A DNA stretch of 64,000 nt from Adenophora triphylla var. japonica (GCA_022495995.1 JAFEMH010000990.1:1-64000), one strand, 5' to 3'; shown: positions 10,701 to 22,500, numbered from the stretch's first letter. Made by a program: numbers and translations. The notes: generated by a model not told the origin, from the sequence alone.

Positions 10701-12381
10701 AGCCTATTCTTTGCATTGGAGGGATCCTCAAAATAGAGCTGCTGGGTAGGGTTCAGAGACAAGAAATGGACGGGTTATATTACATATGGTTAGTTCTTTG
10801 CAATCTTATCGTTGTATTGTCATGCTTGTACTATCCTTGTTTCATTGTTCGCTACATTTTCAATATGCGAAGAATGAAAAAAAAATGTTAGTTTCTCCAT
10901 ATGTTGCTGCCTGCTTGTGTCTGGACAACGATCTTTCCATTTAATACCTCTCTTGAAGACTATCAAAGTTTCCACTTGGATTTAGTAACATATTCACTTT
11001 AAAGCCTTGCTTGATACAAGACCTAGAATAGGAGTTCTTAAATTTTTGAATAGGAAAAGGGTATGAATATTAGAGTTTCTTTAGGATTCAGCGCGGGGGT
11101 GTTGCATATTCTGATTTTAAAGTGGTTTAAAGAAGGTTAATTTGAGCTTATTTCAGGAATCAGGGTATATTATTATGAAAGAAAAGAGGAGAATAACAAT
11201 AACTGGCAGATAGGCATGGACATCACTCCTGGTTATTGAACCTAGAGAAAGATGCATTTCACATCTCATTATGCACTCGAACTATTCATCCTTTCTCCCT
11301 CTCTCTCTCCTCCCCCCCCCCTCTCTCTCTCCTCATCCTCCCCCTCCCCTCCCCTCCCCTCCCCTCCTTCTCTCTCTCTCTCTCTCTCTCTGCAGGAATA
11401 AGGGTGTCGTGTAGAAGACAAACGTAAAGGGATATGACTTCGCTGGCCAGGAAAATTTCCTAGCTTTGACCGAATTGACCTAACCTTGATCCTTTTTAAT
11501 GAACCACTCCTCTTTTAAACTTGACCCTAAGATGCAAGCAAGACCATCTAAAGTATACTCTGTTAACTCCATTTCCATTGTCGTGATCCCCTCCCCCCAT
11601 AGTCCTATTCCGAAAGTAAACTACTTTCTACACACATGAAAGGAAGTATGGGTGGGTGGTAAGAATGATAACTTAAATGTAAAATGCACTCTGTTTTGGG
11701 GATAAACTAAACTGAAATACTTGGAGCCTCTTGTTGGACGACGGAGAGAGGAAGGCATACAAGGCGTGGTAGTGAAATCACCTTTTTTTATGCTGGTGTA
11801 CATCCGTGACTAACCGTCCACTTGCTTTGAACGAGTCTTTTGTTTAAATGGAAACAAGTTTCGAAGCAAGAACAGAATGCACACGGGTTTACAATTAACT
11901 TAAGCTCTTGAAGTTGGTCTATAGTGCAGAGTGTTTCCGCTTCCCGGTTGTCATTATTGTCTTGTGTAATGCTTGGTTTTCAAGAAGGAACTTGATTATC
12001 TATGTATTTCTTTTCCTCCATTACTGTAACTGCAAGTATATTTACAAATAAAATGTAGAATTGAAATTTGAAATATTCCTGTCATATTTCAGTGTTTCTC
12101 ATGTCCAAGTTGTGGGACGGCCACTTGCACCTACGTTTGATGTGGAGATGATTGATTTGTCAGGAAAGTGTACACTCAAATACTACCCTAGAGCAGAATA
12201 TTTGTGGTCGCCTATGAAATCTGAAGAAGGTGAGACAAGTAGCCCTTCTCGTTTCCGTTTATTCACGGCAAGCATAAGGGGTTGGGAGCAAATGATCCTT
12301 AACACATTGCTTGGTGGTGGTGCAGTAGTTGTTGGTGATGATCATGCTTCTGACCACGAGGCTGCCTTGGGCCCACCCTAG
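4692..12381 (+). CDS. F-box protein, At4g00755-like
   Basis: Five coding exons: 4692-4818, 9017-9436, 9528-9697, 10670-10788 and 12093-12381. All introns are GT-AG and phases agree across every junction, giving 374 aa, about the length I know for the Arabidopsis protein At4g00755. The F-box is N-terminal (residues about 6-45, with WLGPDMSVKILMCLDNPSDL) and is split by the first coding intron at residue 43. The motif NGLCKQLFLRMFPE follows directly. Conserved blocks FQFGFPIYSSKAVRF, KFKLPEPILCIGG, LLGRVQRQEMDGLYYI and CVSHVQVVGRPL are spread over exons 3-5. F-box proteins of this kind are predicted substrate-recruiting subunits of SCF ubiquitin ligases; the target is unknown. The first coding intron is 4.2 kb and inflated by transposons. 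Reading through the first donor would end the protein after about 80 residues. The gene appears intact. Confidence 0.9.
5196..7211 (+). mobile_element. Candidate non-autonomous Helitron in F-box gene intron
   Basis: The right end reads GTGTTAGACTAG followed by T, preceded by a GC-richer stretch (GACGTGCGTTTAATGCCCGG), which fits a degraded Helitron 3' terminus. The left end candidate is TCCATTACTATATAATG, which fits the TC-start, A/T-rich 5' end of plant Helitrons, preceded by A. The 5' end is present twice because of a 245-bp tandem duplication. No Rep/helicase coding sequence is present. The ends are imperfect, so assignment is tentative. Confidence 0.4.
5198..5687. repeat. 245-bp tandem duplication
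   Basis: Two copies, 5198-5442 and 5443-5687, share long blocks such as CTCACCTAGACACAA, CAATTACCAAAACTACCCCC and ATTAATATCAATTAGGTAG. They differ at scattered single bases, so the duplication is not very recent. It may be a doubled 5' end of the Helitron-like element that contains it. Confidence 0.8.
7391..8274 (+). mobile_element. PIF/Harbinger-type derivative, 884 bp
   Basis: The element is bounded by TTA on both sides (7388-7390 and 8275-8277), the usual PIF/Harbinger target duplication. The left end begins GACCGTGCGCTCACC; the right end is the inverse of GAGCATGCACAATGG. Both subterminal regions contain many inverted GAGCGAAA / TTTCGCTC words, including near-perfect palindromes at about 8160-8177 and 8252-8269. 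The interior holds a TATA box (TATAAATA at 7625-7632), a 30-plus A run (7699-7731) and one small reading frame. It lies in the first coding intron of the F-box gene, in the same orientation. The transposase itself is absent. Confidence 0.65.
7806..7958 (+). pseudogene. Harbinger accessory ORF, first-exon remnant
   Basis: A 50-codon frame starts at ATG 7806. After a few residues it reads TDPNFTSNYHQNNFQNY and continues rich in N, Q, S, F and Y. This matches the Asn/Gln-rich start of the Myb/SANT-like accessory proteins that travel with plant PIF/Harbinger transposases. The last codons overlap a perfect donor (CGGAT/GTAAGT, 7954/7955), so the visible part is probably exon 1 and the remainder was deleted. 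It lies about 175 bp downstream of the element's TATA box. Family assignment is by composition and context, not by a conserved domain. Confidence 0.4.
9923..10020. repeat. 49-bp tandem duplication in intron
   Basis: Two copies of GAGTTGAACGGAGCTT...GTGCCAGACTT at 9923-9971 and 9972-10020, nearly identical. They lie in the intron between coding exons 3 and 4 of the F-box gene. Confidence 0.8.
10196..10444. mobile_element. Stowaway-like MITE in F-box gene intron
   Basis: The left end reads CCCTCTCCCTCCGTTCC, then AAATGAATGACCATTTAAGG. The right end reads AAATGATCATTCATTTAGGG. These are inverted copies around a non-coding body. A truncated relative begins about 10108 (GCTCCCTCCTTTATAAATTA). The insertion is intronic. 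Confidence 0.55.
11291..11392. repeat. CT/CCCCT-rich microsatellite
   Basis: A compound pyrimidine tract of CT dinucleotides, a C run and CCCCT repeats in the last intron of the F-box gene. Lengths of such tracts are unreliable in assemblies. Confidence 0.9.
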
Positions 12382-12626
12382 TAATTTTCATTTCTTTGGT
12401 AGGAGGTAGTTTTTTTTTTTTTTTTAAATGCAACTTAGCATTTCTATTCCTCCCTCCTGTTCTTCTCGAAAACTTAATGTCTGGCTGTACCCTTCCTCAT
12501 CCCATCGCTAGATTCTGTAATGGTTTGGGTTTTTGTTTACTTTATGTTGACCTTGTTGAGTTTGGTTTAGGCGGCTTTGAGAATTGTTGGGAGCTTATGG
12601 TCTTGTAAAGGATTTGTTTTGGGGTG
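12382..12626 (+). other. 3' UTR and flank of the F-box gene
   Basis: Follows the TAG stop. It contains a T run (12411-12425) and ordinary non-coding sequence. No clear AATAAA signal was seen near the expected cleavage site. Confidence 0.5.
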
Positions 12627-13370
12627 TTAATGAATATCACCGAGATTATACATATCTTTGAGAATATTTTTGAAAGGTATAAATCAAGTTACGAACGTCG
12701 ATCAAGCCGAGTAAAGCCCAATGGATTGGGCCCAAAATATAATTCATGACTCTCAAATACGAAAAAGGGAGTGGGCTTTTCGTCTGCCTTGCTCAAGTCA
12801 TGCGCATTTCTCGTCATTTTCCACTATTTTAACCTATAAATAACACAGCGTATAATAACTAAGGCGCACCAAAACTGCATGCCGACAAGGCATAATCATA
12901 TAAGTCGAGCAAGGCATATATTAAAAGGCCGAGTAAGGCCTCCTTTGAGAACGAGTAGCCCCTTTTCGGTTGTAAACAAAATAAGGAAATGGGTTCCCCA
13001 TCCTTCACTAAGATCTTCCTCGTCTCACGTTAGGACGACCAGACAATATTTGACGAGTAGCTCTCCTTCAATGCGCACGTGCATAATATGTTGTCTAATC
13101 CTACTCAAATAAGAAATGTGAATAGTTATAATCCTTCTATAATTATAACTTTATCTCACACGCTTTCTTATCCAACAAGTACTCTACAATGCTATGCCTA
13201 TATAAACAAGCCATAATTCACATTATTTTGGTAATGCATCTTTTGACTCTAAACTCTTGTCAATTAATTTCTCTTTCTAAATACTTACTCGCACGTCGGA
13301 GGGCATTCGCCGGTGAAGCCCCGGCTTAGCTTACGTGATTGTTCTTTTTTTTTCCAGGCTATTTAAAATA
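12627..13370 (+). repeat. LTR remnant of the Tat element
   Basis: Begins around TGTTAATGAATATC and includes a TATA box (TATATAA, 13199-13205). About 100 bases later comes the sequence TCGGAGGGCATTCGCCGG, which I associate with the R/U5 part of Tat-type LTRs. The words AAGGC and CGAGTA recur throughout. The exact left border is inferred from TG and could be off. Confidence 0.5.
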
Positions 13371-13391
13371 ATCTCTGACATTCCTAGACTT

Positions 13392-14290
13392 CCAGCAATG
13401 GAGCAGACTCTCATAATACCTACGTGGTCATTTGACATGTGGGGAATCGATATCATCGGACCCTTCCCCCCCCCCCCCCGGCCCGAGGTAATTGCAAGTA
13501 TATGATCGTGGCAGTCGACTAATTCTCCAAATTGATTGAAGCTAAAGCCTTAGCCAAAATAACAGAGGAGAACGCAATCAAATTCGTCCATGACTTCATC
13601 TGGTGTCGCTTTGGGGTTCCACACACTATCATTTCAGTTCACGGTCTCCAGTTTTCTAAGGCAATTACAACAGAGCTGAACAAACTCGGAGTCCGACACA
13701 TCAAGACATCTGTGAGTAGACCTTAATGCAACGGACAAGCGAAAGCAGTCAACAAGTTAGTACTAACGGACCTAACTAACAACCTTGAAGGAAGTAATGG
13801 TAGATGGTTGGACGAACTTCCATTAGCCTTATGGGCAATTCGCACAACTACTCGGGGGCCAACCGGGAAAATCCCATTCTCATTAACCTTCGGTTCTGAG
13901 GCCATGACACCAGCTGAGATGGCTATCCCTACGACAAGAAGTTCAAACTATGATAAGCAAGTAAACAAGGTCAACAGGCTCCTAGACTTGTACCTAGTAG
14001 ATGAAAGAAGACTAGCTGCTTAGATGAGGATGGTGAATTACAAGCAAAGAACCAAAGTCTATCATGACAAAAGGGTCAACAAGAGAGTATTCCAAGTTGG
14101 TGATTGGGTACTTAGAAAAATTGAAGCAACTGACAGGAAGGCTGAACAAAACAAGCTCTCCCCAAACTGGGAAGGCCCCTACATCATTACTCAAGTTATC
14201 AGAGAAGGGACCTACAAAATGAAGACCCCAGATGGACAAGAGTTGAAACATCCGTGGCATTCTGACCATCTAAGTAAATATTATCACTAG
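13392..14290 (+). pseudogene. Ty3 integrase, inactivated
   Basis: Readable blocks of a Ty3 integrase core and C-terminus are in order: WSFDMWGIDIIGPF (first catalytic Asp present), then after a C run and a frameshift KALAKITEENAIKFVHDFI, IISVHGLQF, GQAKAVNK, WLDELPLALWAIRTTTRG and WEGPYIITQVIREGTYKMKT, ending TAG at 14288-14290. Two catalytic residues are changed: the second Asp is Val (in IISVHG) and the catalytic Glu is Lys (in GQAKAV). In-frame stops occur near 13511, 13724 and 14021. The C tract at about 13466-13479 marks one frame break. It cannot encode a working integrase. Confidence 0.85.
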
Positions 14291-14429
14291 TTTATAATAT
14301 GTCTTTTATGTAATAGATTAAGTCCTTGTTAGTCTTTTTCTTTATTTTCAAGTAAAATACGATTGCATTTTGATGTAATTAGTTTCAGTTAATGAAGATT
14401 TAGTTTTCATCAATACTAAACGACTAGCA

Positions 14430-14780
14430 AGACAAATGACGAGTAGCTCCTCCTCGGCATGAAGGGATAAATTCCCACAAAAATTGCCTAATGCCTATCA
14501 CTGAACGACTCTGCTCGGCATAGAGAGGTAAATCATTCAAAATTGCCTAATACCTATAACTGAACGACCCTCCTCGGAATAGAGAGATAAAACATAAAAA
14601 ATCGCCCAAGACCTATGACCGAACGACCCTCCTCGGCGTAAAGAGGTGACATCAAAAATTATCTAAGACCTATGTCGAACGACCTTCTTCGGCATAAAGA
14701 GATAAAGCTCAAAAAATTATCCAATACCTATGCCGAACGACCTTCCTCGACATAGAGAGATAAAATCAAAAAATAACTTG
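14430..14780 (+). repeat. 58-bp tandem repeat in Tat 3' region
   Basis: Units containing CGAACGACCCTCCTCGGCAT followed by AGAGAGATAAA recur at 14506, 14565, 14624, 14680 and 14738 (spacing 59, 59, 56, 58). A degenerate first unit is near 14440. Tandem repeats in the untranslated 3' region are common in Tat/Ogre elements. The word CTCGGC is shared with the antisense reading frame next to it. Confidence 0.8.
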
Positions 14781-15094
14781 TGTCATGCCGAGGAACCTCC
14801 CTCGGCCTAATGACTGAACTTGCAAATTTGCCAAAGTTTTAGACTGAACTAGCTTCCTCGGTTTAACAAATTAATTCAAATAACGAGAAGACCTTCCTCG
14901 GCTTATCAAGAAAATTGGGTACTTATACAAATATTCAATAAACAAACATTCAAACGTACAATATTTAATTCAAAGGCAGTTCATATTAAAGCAGTAAAAA
15001 AGATGACGAGGGGTTAAAGAAAGACATTATATTGATAGTCATTGAAGTACAAAGGGTCTATTCTATTACATCGTTCAAACAAAATAAGAAGACC

Positions 15095-18000
15095 CTAAGC
15101 TTGATCGTCTCCCCTAAATAGTTCATCTTGCTCGACGGCAGCATCTGGGATGATGACTTGATCAGCTTGGAGCTTCTCGATTTGCACCTCCCCGGCATCC
15201 TCCTCCTCGTCAGAAGCCTCCTCATCTTGAATCTTCTCTATCAAAGCGTTCATATTTTGAGGATCAATTGGAGGGGGGACCCATGCCTCTTGGCTTTCCC
15301 TAGCATCAAGGGCGACAATAACTTTGAGGTCATTCTCTGAAAATGTCACCATGGCATGGCCAGACCGGGAAAGGCCATCATAAGCGTCTTGACAGATAAG
15401 ACGTGCAAGCATACCCACGTCGGCATGAATAGTTGGGTCCACCACGGCCTTTCTGGCTAAATGGAGGTAGCCATCGGAGTACATGGTGGCCGTCTTGTCG
15501 GCCAGAGCTTGTTTGAAGGCCGAGGTAACCATGAACTGGGAGACTGCCTCAGCAATTTTAGAAGGCAATCTAACCTCTAACTAATTATACCGAGTAGCTG
15601 CTTCCTCAGCATTTCTCCCCAGCTCAGCTTGGAGCTTTTCTATTTTTGCATGCTCGGCCTTACGAGCCTCTTCGGCTTTGGCTTGGACCTCCTTGGCACT
15701 CTTCTCAGCTTCCTCGGCCTTTGCCCTGGCCGCCTTCTGCTCGTCCACTTCAGCCCTCAAGGACTTCAGCAGCCCCACGGCTTTGGCCACATCGGTCTTA
15801 TTCTTCTCGATGTGTCTGTTGAGCCTTTGCTCCAGATCGTCAGCGGGTTTACTTTTAATGGCTTCATAAGCCGTGATGGTGGCAAGCTACATGAACATGA
15901 AATTATCAACAAAAAAAGATACAAGTACTACGAAAAACGATAAAGGAAAATGAAAACTCCGAGGAGGTGTACCACGCTGAGAATAAGGCCTTTTCTGTTG
16001 GCTAAGTGCTCCCTGCTCGTCCGGGAGTTAATGAAAACATCGAGCAGGTCTTCATCCATTGCTCGGTGGGGCTACAGGGCTAACCCTAGCCCTCGATCTT
16101 GGGGCCCTTCCCCGGCAACACACATTTAGCCCCTTGATGGTGGGATAAATGGCCAATTCCTTGGCAACCACCTCGGCCTCAGCATAAGTTTTGACATGCC
16201 GGCCAGTGACCTCTTTGGAGGAAGAGGCAGCAGCAACTCTCTTCGAGGAAGGTTCCTCGGGAATAGCCTCAGTACTTGGCCTTTTTTGGCCAGGAGTCCT
16301 TTGGACGGCCTCCGCCTCCTCGGCACCAGCTAGATCGGCGTGCCTTTGGGCCTCCTCGGCTTCAAGGGCTGGAGTCTGCGAGCTATGCCCCTCTTTGACC
16401 TGGGCATCTTGTCCGTCGTTTCCTTCCTTGGTGGAGGCAGCAGTGCCCCCCACCGGCTTCAAAGGCAACGCCCCGGCGTCCTTGGTGGACAAATTGGATT
16501 GACGTTGGACGGCGTCTTCCCGTCTCTTATTTTGAGCCGAGGAACATGACGTCCTCCTTCTCAACATTATTAAGGCCTGGGGGTCAAGTATTTCCTCTAA
16601 TATCTTCTTTTCTTGCTTTCGCGTTTGTCACATACCGAAGATGAGAAAGAACAATTAATAAAACGACGAGGAAAAACAAAAACAAAACAAAAATCACACA
16701 AGCATGGAAGACGGGAAAGAAAGAGATTTACAGTCGCAGATGCCATCCTCGGCAAGACATCTGTCTTTATATAACTTGCATACATCACATTCATCATGGA
16801 GCACTAGACCGAGGTGCACCCTCCAGTCGGGGAATCTGTTACCCCTAACGACGGGGGCGAGGGGAAGCAACCCATCCAAAGGACCAGGCATGATGCCTGC
16901 CTGCACGTAGTATCTATGGTCGGATTCCAAGGTCGGCCAACAAATGGTGCCCACCTCGGAAAACTGCCTAAGTCTCTCAATTAACTGCCCACTCCACTCA
17001 GGTCTCCACACCTGCCCCGGTACACAGGGGTACTCCGAGGGAGAAGCAAACTCTAAGCCTTGTCGGCTCTACACTCTGATGACGTGGTTATTCCATCCAG
17101 ACACCTTGCTCGACATGGGGTAAATTAGTTTGGGTTGATTTGGATCACTCCTTATCACCACAAGACTTGAATCCTCCTTATAGCTGACAGTGAAGAAGTG
17201 ATGAAATGCAGACTAACAAGGTTCAAAACCTAAGCTACGGCAAAGGACAATGAAGCAGGTGAGGAACCTTACGGCGTTGGCACCTAGTATAGACGGGACG
17301 GCTTGCATATCCTCAAAGAATTCATTTATAAAGGGGTATAAGGGAAGACGGAGGCCCAGTTGGAACTGCTTATAAAAGAAATGGACATGGTTCAAACTAT
17401 AGTAAAAGTCAGTCACAGCTTTCTCGGTCTTGAGTGGGACACCGGGGAAGTAACTAAGTCGGTACTCTTCCCGCGACACCCCATACCTAGAATGGAGTTC
17501 CTCTAGCATGGGTTCCTCGGCTCTAATCGGTTTGGGCCTAGGGGTGTAAGTCCTACCTCGGCCTGATCTACCTTGGCCTCTACCTCGGCCTCCAGATTGG
17601 GCTCACTCGGCAAAAGCATCTACAATCCTCCCTGAAGTCGAGGGAGCAGTAGGACGAGCAGCACCACTTCCTCTTCCAGTCATAGCTGCACAAATGAAAT
17701 AATAAGGGTCAAAACTTGACCAAGGAAAAATAGAGGACGAGGAAGAGGAAAAGTATCCCTCCTCGTCCTATAAACTAAAAACGAGGAGGGATCCTTACCC
17801 AACAATGAAGGACGCTCCAAATGGTCAGACTTCAATTAGTAGAGGTTGATATGGTCAAAAATCTCAGTCCAACTGTGGAACAACACAACGTTTGGGGATT
17901 CAACATTTAATCTATCGATCCTAAACTGACTTGGGTAGTGTACATCGGTTCTAGCAGACTGGTACCTCGTCAGAATCTCCCTTATCTCGTTCAAACTCAA

Positions 18001-18168
18001 CATCATACACGGCCTATCAATTCTTTGATAAATACTAAGATTTTGGATGTGGTAACAATACAAGGCGTTGGGATTACATCTCCACATTCTCGCCATTTCT
18101 AAATACGAGGAAGACACAAGATTGTTCAATAAAAGCTTCAAGAACACCAATAATGGCGGTATGAACAA
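15095..18168 (-). pseudogene. Antisense extra ORF of Tat element (gypsy-type transposon protein)
   Basis: Read leftward, recognisable segments follow each other: 18168-17836 (YQSARTDVHYPSQFRIDRL), 17509-17213 (LEELHSRYGVSREEYRL to NAVRFLTCFIVLCRSLGFEP), 17200-16740 (AFHHFFTVSYKEDSS, YYVQAGIMPGPLDG), 16567-16052 (charged, Ser/Ala-rich) and 15869-15095 (a long Ala/Lys/Glu coiled coil, then an acidic C-terminus). The second segment matches the domain annotated as putative gypsy-type transposon in plants. The segments lie in different frames with stops between them. Some breaks may be introns (a donor-like GGTGAG is near 18180), others are mutations. The role of these proteins is unknown. It runs opposite to the integrase of the same element. 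Confidence 0.7.
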
Positions 18169-18268
18169 AACTCACCAAGAACCCAGAAACTGCCAAGTGA
18201 AAATGCAGAAAATAGAAAGAAAGAAGAAATTATACCTTAATATGAAGTTTGATGAAGAAAACACGTAG

Positions 18269-18759
18269 AAAATACAAAGTATGACTTTATAAGATTATAT
18301 CAAAATTAAATTAAATTAAAAGATGCGAATTAATGAAAAAAATAGAGTTGTTGATAATAGTAATTACTTAGAAATGAGATAATTATTTTTATTTAATGAT
18401 AGTCATGCAAATCAAATGAGATAGTTATAGTAACTATATGATTTAATTTATGTTATTTATCAAAGTTTTTTGTTCTTGTTACACTAGTTTATTTTAAAAG
18501 TTTTAACTATTGTATGATACTCATTATTTCTAAAAGTAAAGATATTTAGCACATATTTATAACAATTTTAATCATCAAATGGAAAAATTACTATATACGT
18601 ACTAAAGTAGCATGGTTAACTGTTAAAAAAATGAACGTGATTAAGACTGCTAAAAAACTGTATGGTAAAACAAGAGCTTAAACAATAATCGGACCACAGT
18701 TAATAACCCAATAATAGGACTGCAGGTCCCTAGAAGATGGGAGGGTGCCAAACTCACTA
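18269..18759. other. AT-rich intergenic DNA
   Basis: No gene or clear repeat seen. It separates the Tat remnant from the SLK gene's 3' flank. The right border of the Tat element is not defined by an LTR, so part of this may still belong to it. Confidence 0.5.
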
Positions 18760-18998
18760 TACTCCTGTCCTAGGTAAATATGCACTTTTTGAAAGGGTGC
18801 AAGAATTAAGGAGAAAAGTAAAAAAGGTGATGTGTTGTGAGTGTAGATAGTTGGGTAGGAGAGAGAAAGTGGAGTAAGTGGGTAATAGTTGTGAGTAAAG
18901 AGAAGTGGGTCCTATTTTCATTTTGAGAAAGTGCAGATTATTATGAAACGTTCAAAAAGGATAATTTTGTAGATTATCATGGGACGGAGGAGGAAGTA
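18760..18998. mobile_element. Stowaway-like MITE
   Basis: Left end TACTCCTGTCC and right end GGGACGGAGGAGGAAGTA are inverted counterparts, flanked by TA. The body has the GAGAGAAAGTGGAGTAAGTG purine-rich sequence typical of this family. It is non-coding. Confidence 0.55.
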
Positions 18999-19572
18999 TA
19001 TTGTATTTATATTCAGGCAGTCACCCATGCCTGCCATCCGCATTCCTCTTATCCGTCTTGCAAAACCAGTTCAGACAGCTCATCATTAGATTTTTTTCTA
19101 ATTATAGAAATCTACAGAAACAAATATTCGTCCTACAGCGCAAACAACTTCAGTTCAATGCATCTTCACTTTTAACATCGATCTATTCATAATCTGCAGT
19201 GAGATGAAACAGGATATTTAAAACAGGTTACTGGGAAAGCCATCAATGTCATATCAATAATAAAGCTGTTTTAAAGTTCATACCCTCAGATAACACTTTC
19301 AAGAATATAATGGCTGAAAACCCACAATAATATAAGGGGGGGGGGGGGAGAGGGGAACTTGAGAGACGCAATTATAGACCTAGATTCCTACCTGATAAAA
19401 GTTCTTGATATCCCTACATATCGGAGAAAGAGACTTAACCAAAAAGGACAGGAGACGGAGAAACAGAAGGTAAAAGAGAAGGAAACAACCCAGCTGTACA
19501 GAAGTATATATCACGGGGAAGCAATGGTGAAATGACGAATTTGACAAAAGGGCCAAGAAACAATGTCAGTCA
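18999..19572 (-). other. 3' flank and 3' UTR of the SLK-like gene
   Basis: Lies after the stop codon of the - strand gene. It contains a G run at about 19337-19347. A clear polyadenylation signal could not be fixed by eye. Confidence 0.5.
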
Positions 19573-22500
19573 TCACGCCTTCCACCCATAACCCATACTA
19601 TCCTCAAAGTCATTGTTGTCAAAAAACCCATCATCAGTGAATTCGTTAGCTATATCCTGTAGTACCATTTCCTCTGACAAATGAAGATTCTGCTGCACAT
19701 CTTGTGTTTTCTGGTTGGCTCCACCAATATTTCCACCCCCTGCAGAAGAATCACTGTGTGACGCAGCTTTGAAGCTGTTGCTTCTGGTCGTCCCAGACGG
19801 GGCCCCACTACCTCCTGATCCATTTACATGAGGTGAAGTCACAGACGAAGTATTATTCCCATACCTTGGACCATCCCTACTCATACTACTCCCATTAGCC
19901 GCACTCTGACCAGAAATTGACTGTTTTGCCCCTCCCCCACTATTGTTGTTTTTCATATCCTGGAGTAGCTGCTGCATCATGTGGTGTTGTAAAGCCTGAC
20001 TGGCAGCACCTTGTGGCTGGTGGTGGTTCTGTTGTTGTATGCCATTGCCGCTAAGAGACCGCTGCTGAAGGAGATGAGCAGAACCCGAGAAGCCATTGAT
20101 GGGTATATTGCTATTTTGTAAGACACCTGGCAGTATAGCAGCAGAACCTTGAAATGGTGAAGATGCAATCTGATTAAAGTTATTAAAAGACGAGGAGGCC
20201 TCCTGTTGAGAATTTGAAATCACTGAGTTCTGTCTCATCAGCAAGTTTTGGTAGTTCGAGATTGCCAAAGCTTGAGCTGAGCCATTTAGAGGAGCCCCTC
20301 GACCAATTATGTGATGATTATTGTTGTTGCTGATGGGATTGTTGTTAAGTCCAGGATGAAGAGCCACCAGCTTATTGAGTGCATTTCGGTCAGTAGGCAT
20401 ATTCTGAAGATTTGTCATCCGTTCCACCTCCATCTTTTCCAGTTGCAATTTTGCTGCAGTGGACTGTCTAGGAAAATTCTTCAAGCCATCTGTGGAGAAG
20501 TGATAGTATGAGATAGATATACTGGTAGGAAAAAAGAAAAGAAAAGAAAACACAAGATATTTTGACCATTGACTAACTAAAAACCAGAGGGAAAAAATAA
20601 AAAAGCAAATAAGAAGGTTGTTCCAAGGTATGGGAACAACCTTGTAGTTGATATAGATATGATTGCACTCTTGACCTAGAAGTCTAAGTAGAAGTGTTGC
20701 TCACCTCCTTGCTAACACACCCTAGATAACGAACTTGATCCTGTTGCCATCAAACTTAAATGTGTCTCATCTTCCCAATGAAGAAGCATTCGATTAGACT
20801 GTTTTATACCACCTATTAAATTTAAACCTATTTACTCCTAAAGTTTCTCTTGCTTTTTTAACTCTAAATTATACCATCTGCCTTCTTTTTCATAATGACA
20901 GCAACTCTGAAGGCTGTACGATGAACCATAGCATACTCGTACTCCCTTTGTCCAAACTTCTGACCATAAATTAATGTCCAGTTTGGGGGGAAACTACTAA
21001 ATATCCAATTGTAAATCATGTTCTTCCAATTAACAATTGCAATCATGATGTCATATGGTGAGATCATTATGGTGTTTATGCAAAGATGATACTGATGTAG
21101 CTTAAACGACAATCTTTCTTATATCTTCTTCAAAGTAAAAAAATGGATCATTTAGGGGTGTATATATACAATGAATCATTTATTTCCCGGGGGATAACTG
21201 AGGTCAATCCTTGATGTAGTTCCGCGATAGATGGGGGAACTCACAAGTTACTTCTACGGAAACTCAATCAATGACAAAGAGGTTTAAATAAATAAAGGCA
21301 GAAAAACTGCCATAGAAATGATGGTTTACTTCCATTGCTAAAACCTTCACTCTGCCAGAAAGGGTTCTGGCAAATAACATGGATCGTTAGCAAAACTAAT
21401 GATAAAAGTGCAATAAGGGAGACATACCAATGGGTCCCACTTTACTATTTTTGCAGAAATCCATTAGGTCTTTCATGCTATTGACAACCTCAGATATCTG
21501 GCACACAAGTTCGAGAAAATGTTTTTATAAGAATTCCAAAAAAAGGGTCAATTTCTATATCATGAACAAGGTGAAGAGAATAAGCTTACCTGTAGGCACC
21601 GTACGTATCTTTTGGAGAATCCCAAGTCGTTTAAAGATTGCAACTCCAAACTCCTGGCAAGCTGCCGTCCAGCGGTGACAACCCTGAGGCAAGAAAGCAA
21701 TCAGCCATGACCAGGCAGCAATAGGTACAGAACTTACAAGAGGTGCAAACAAAGAAAAATGTAAGAGTGATCTCAAATATCCTAGAGAATCTCAAACTAA
21801 ACGACATCAACAAGCAGCTGTTATCAGCACTGGAGAAGATGGCAACAACTAAAAAAAGCTCGAAAGTGAAAAACTAACTCACATATTGCTATTTGTCTGC
21901 AAATCTTGCTGGGAAACCCCATCAGATCCACTTTCCGCAATTGTAGATTGGCATTTCTGTGCAACCTGTAGCAACTGATTTACCTGCAGGACATGTAATC
22001 AGAGGTTGAACTTAGACATTGCAAATTCTCGCCAATCATTCCAATTTAGTTAGCTAGAATCAACATGTTCATGCATGACATAGCAGATAAAGTGGAATTC
22101 GCACTATACTCTTCGAAATCATTTATTCCTAGTCAATTTATGAATATTAAACATCAATTGTATTTACCACCCCCACAACCAAGTTGAGAAAGTGACTAAA
22201 GAATGTAATAGAGAACAAACCTGAGGCGCTACCAACCGACGAGGAAGAAGCTCCTCATGCCGCTGCGCACAGAACTCCCAAGATAAAATCTGAAAAGGCA
22301 TAACATAAAATATTACACGCTGAACAAAAACAACAAAATTTCTTAACCATCAAGTCTTCTCAACCTTCAAATCAGGGGAGAATAAGACTCGGAGTCGACC
22401 CTCCCGAACTACGCGAAGTTGCTCATAAACACTTTCTTGAACAGCTTTTTTATACTCCAACATCATTATTCCAGAACTATATCTGAATTCACGCGGACAG

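Larger units (their letters stand above)
12627..18268 (+). mobile_element. Internally deleted Tat-lineage Ty3 retrotransposon
   Basis: Order from left to right: a 5' LTR-like segment, integrase remnant on the + strand, a 58-bp tandem repeat, and a long antisense extra reading frame on the - strand. Gag, protease, RT and RNase H are missing between LTR and integrase, so a large internal deletion joined them. No second LTR is seen on the right. An extra reading frame after the integrase, in opposite orientation, is known from some Tat-lineage plant elements, and this supports the lineage call. Confidence 0.65.

Noticed and set aside
15128..16549. Several + strand open frames over the antisense Tat protein region
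   Set aside because: They are shadows of the Ala/Glu/Lys coiled-coil coding on the - strand.
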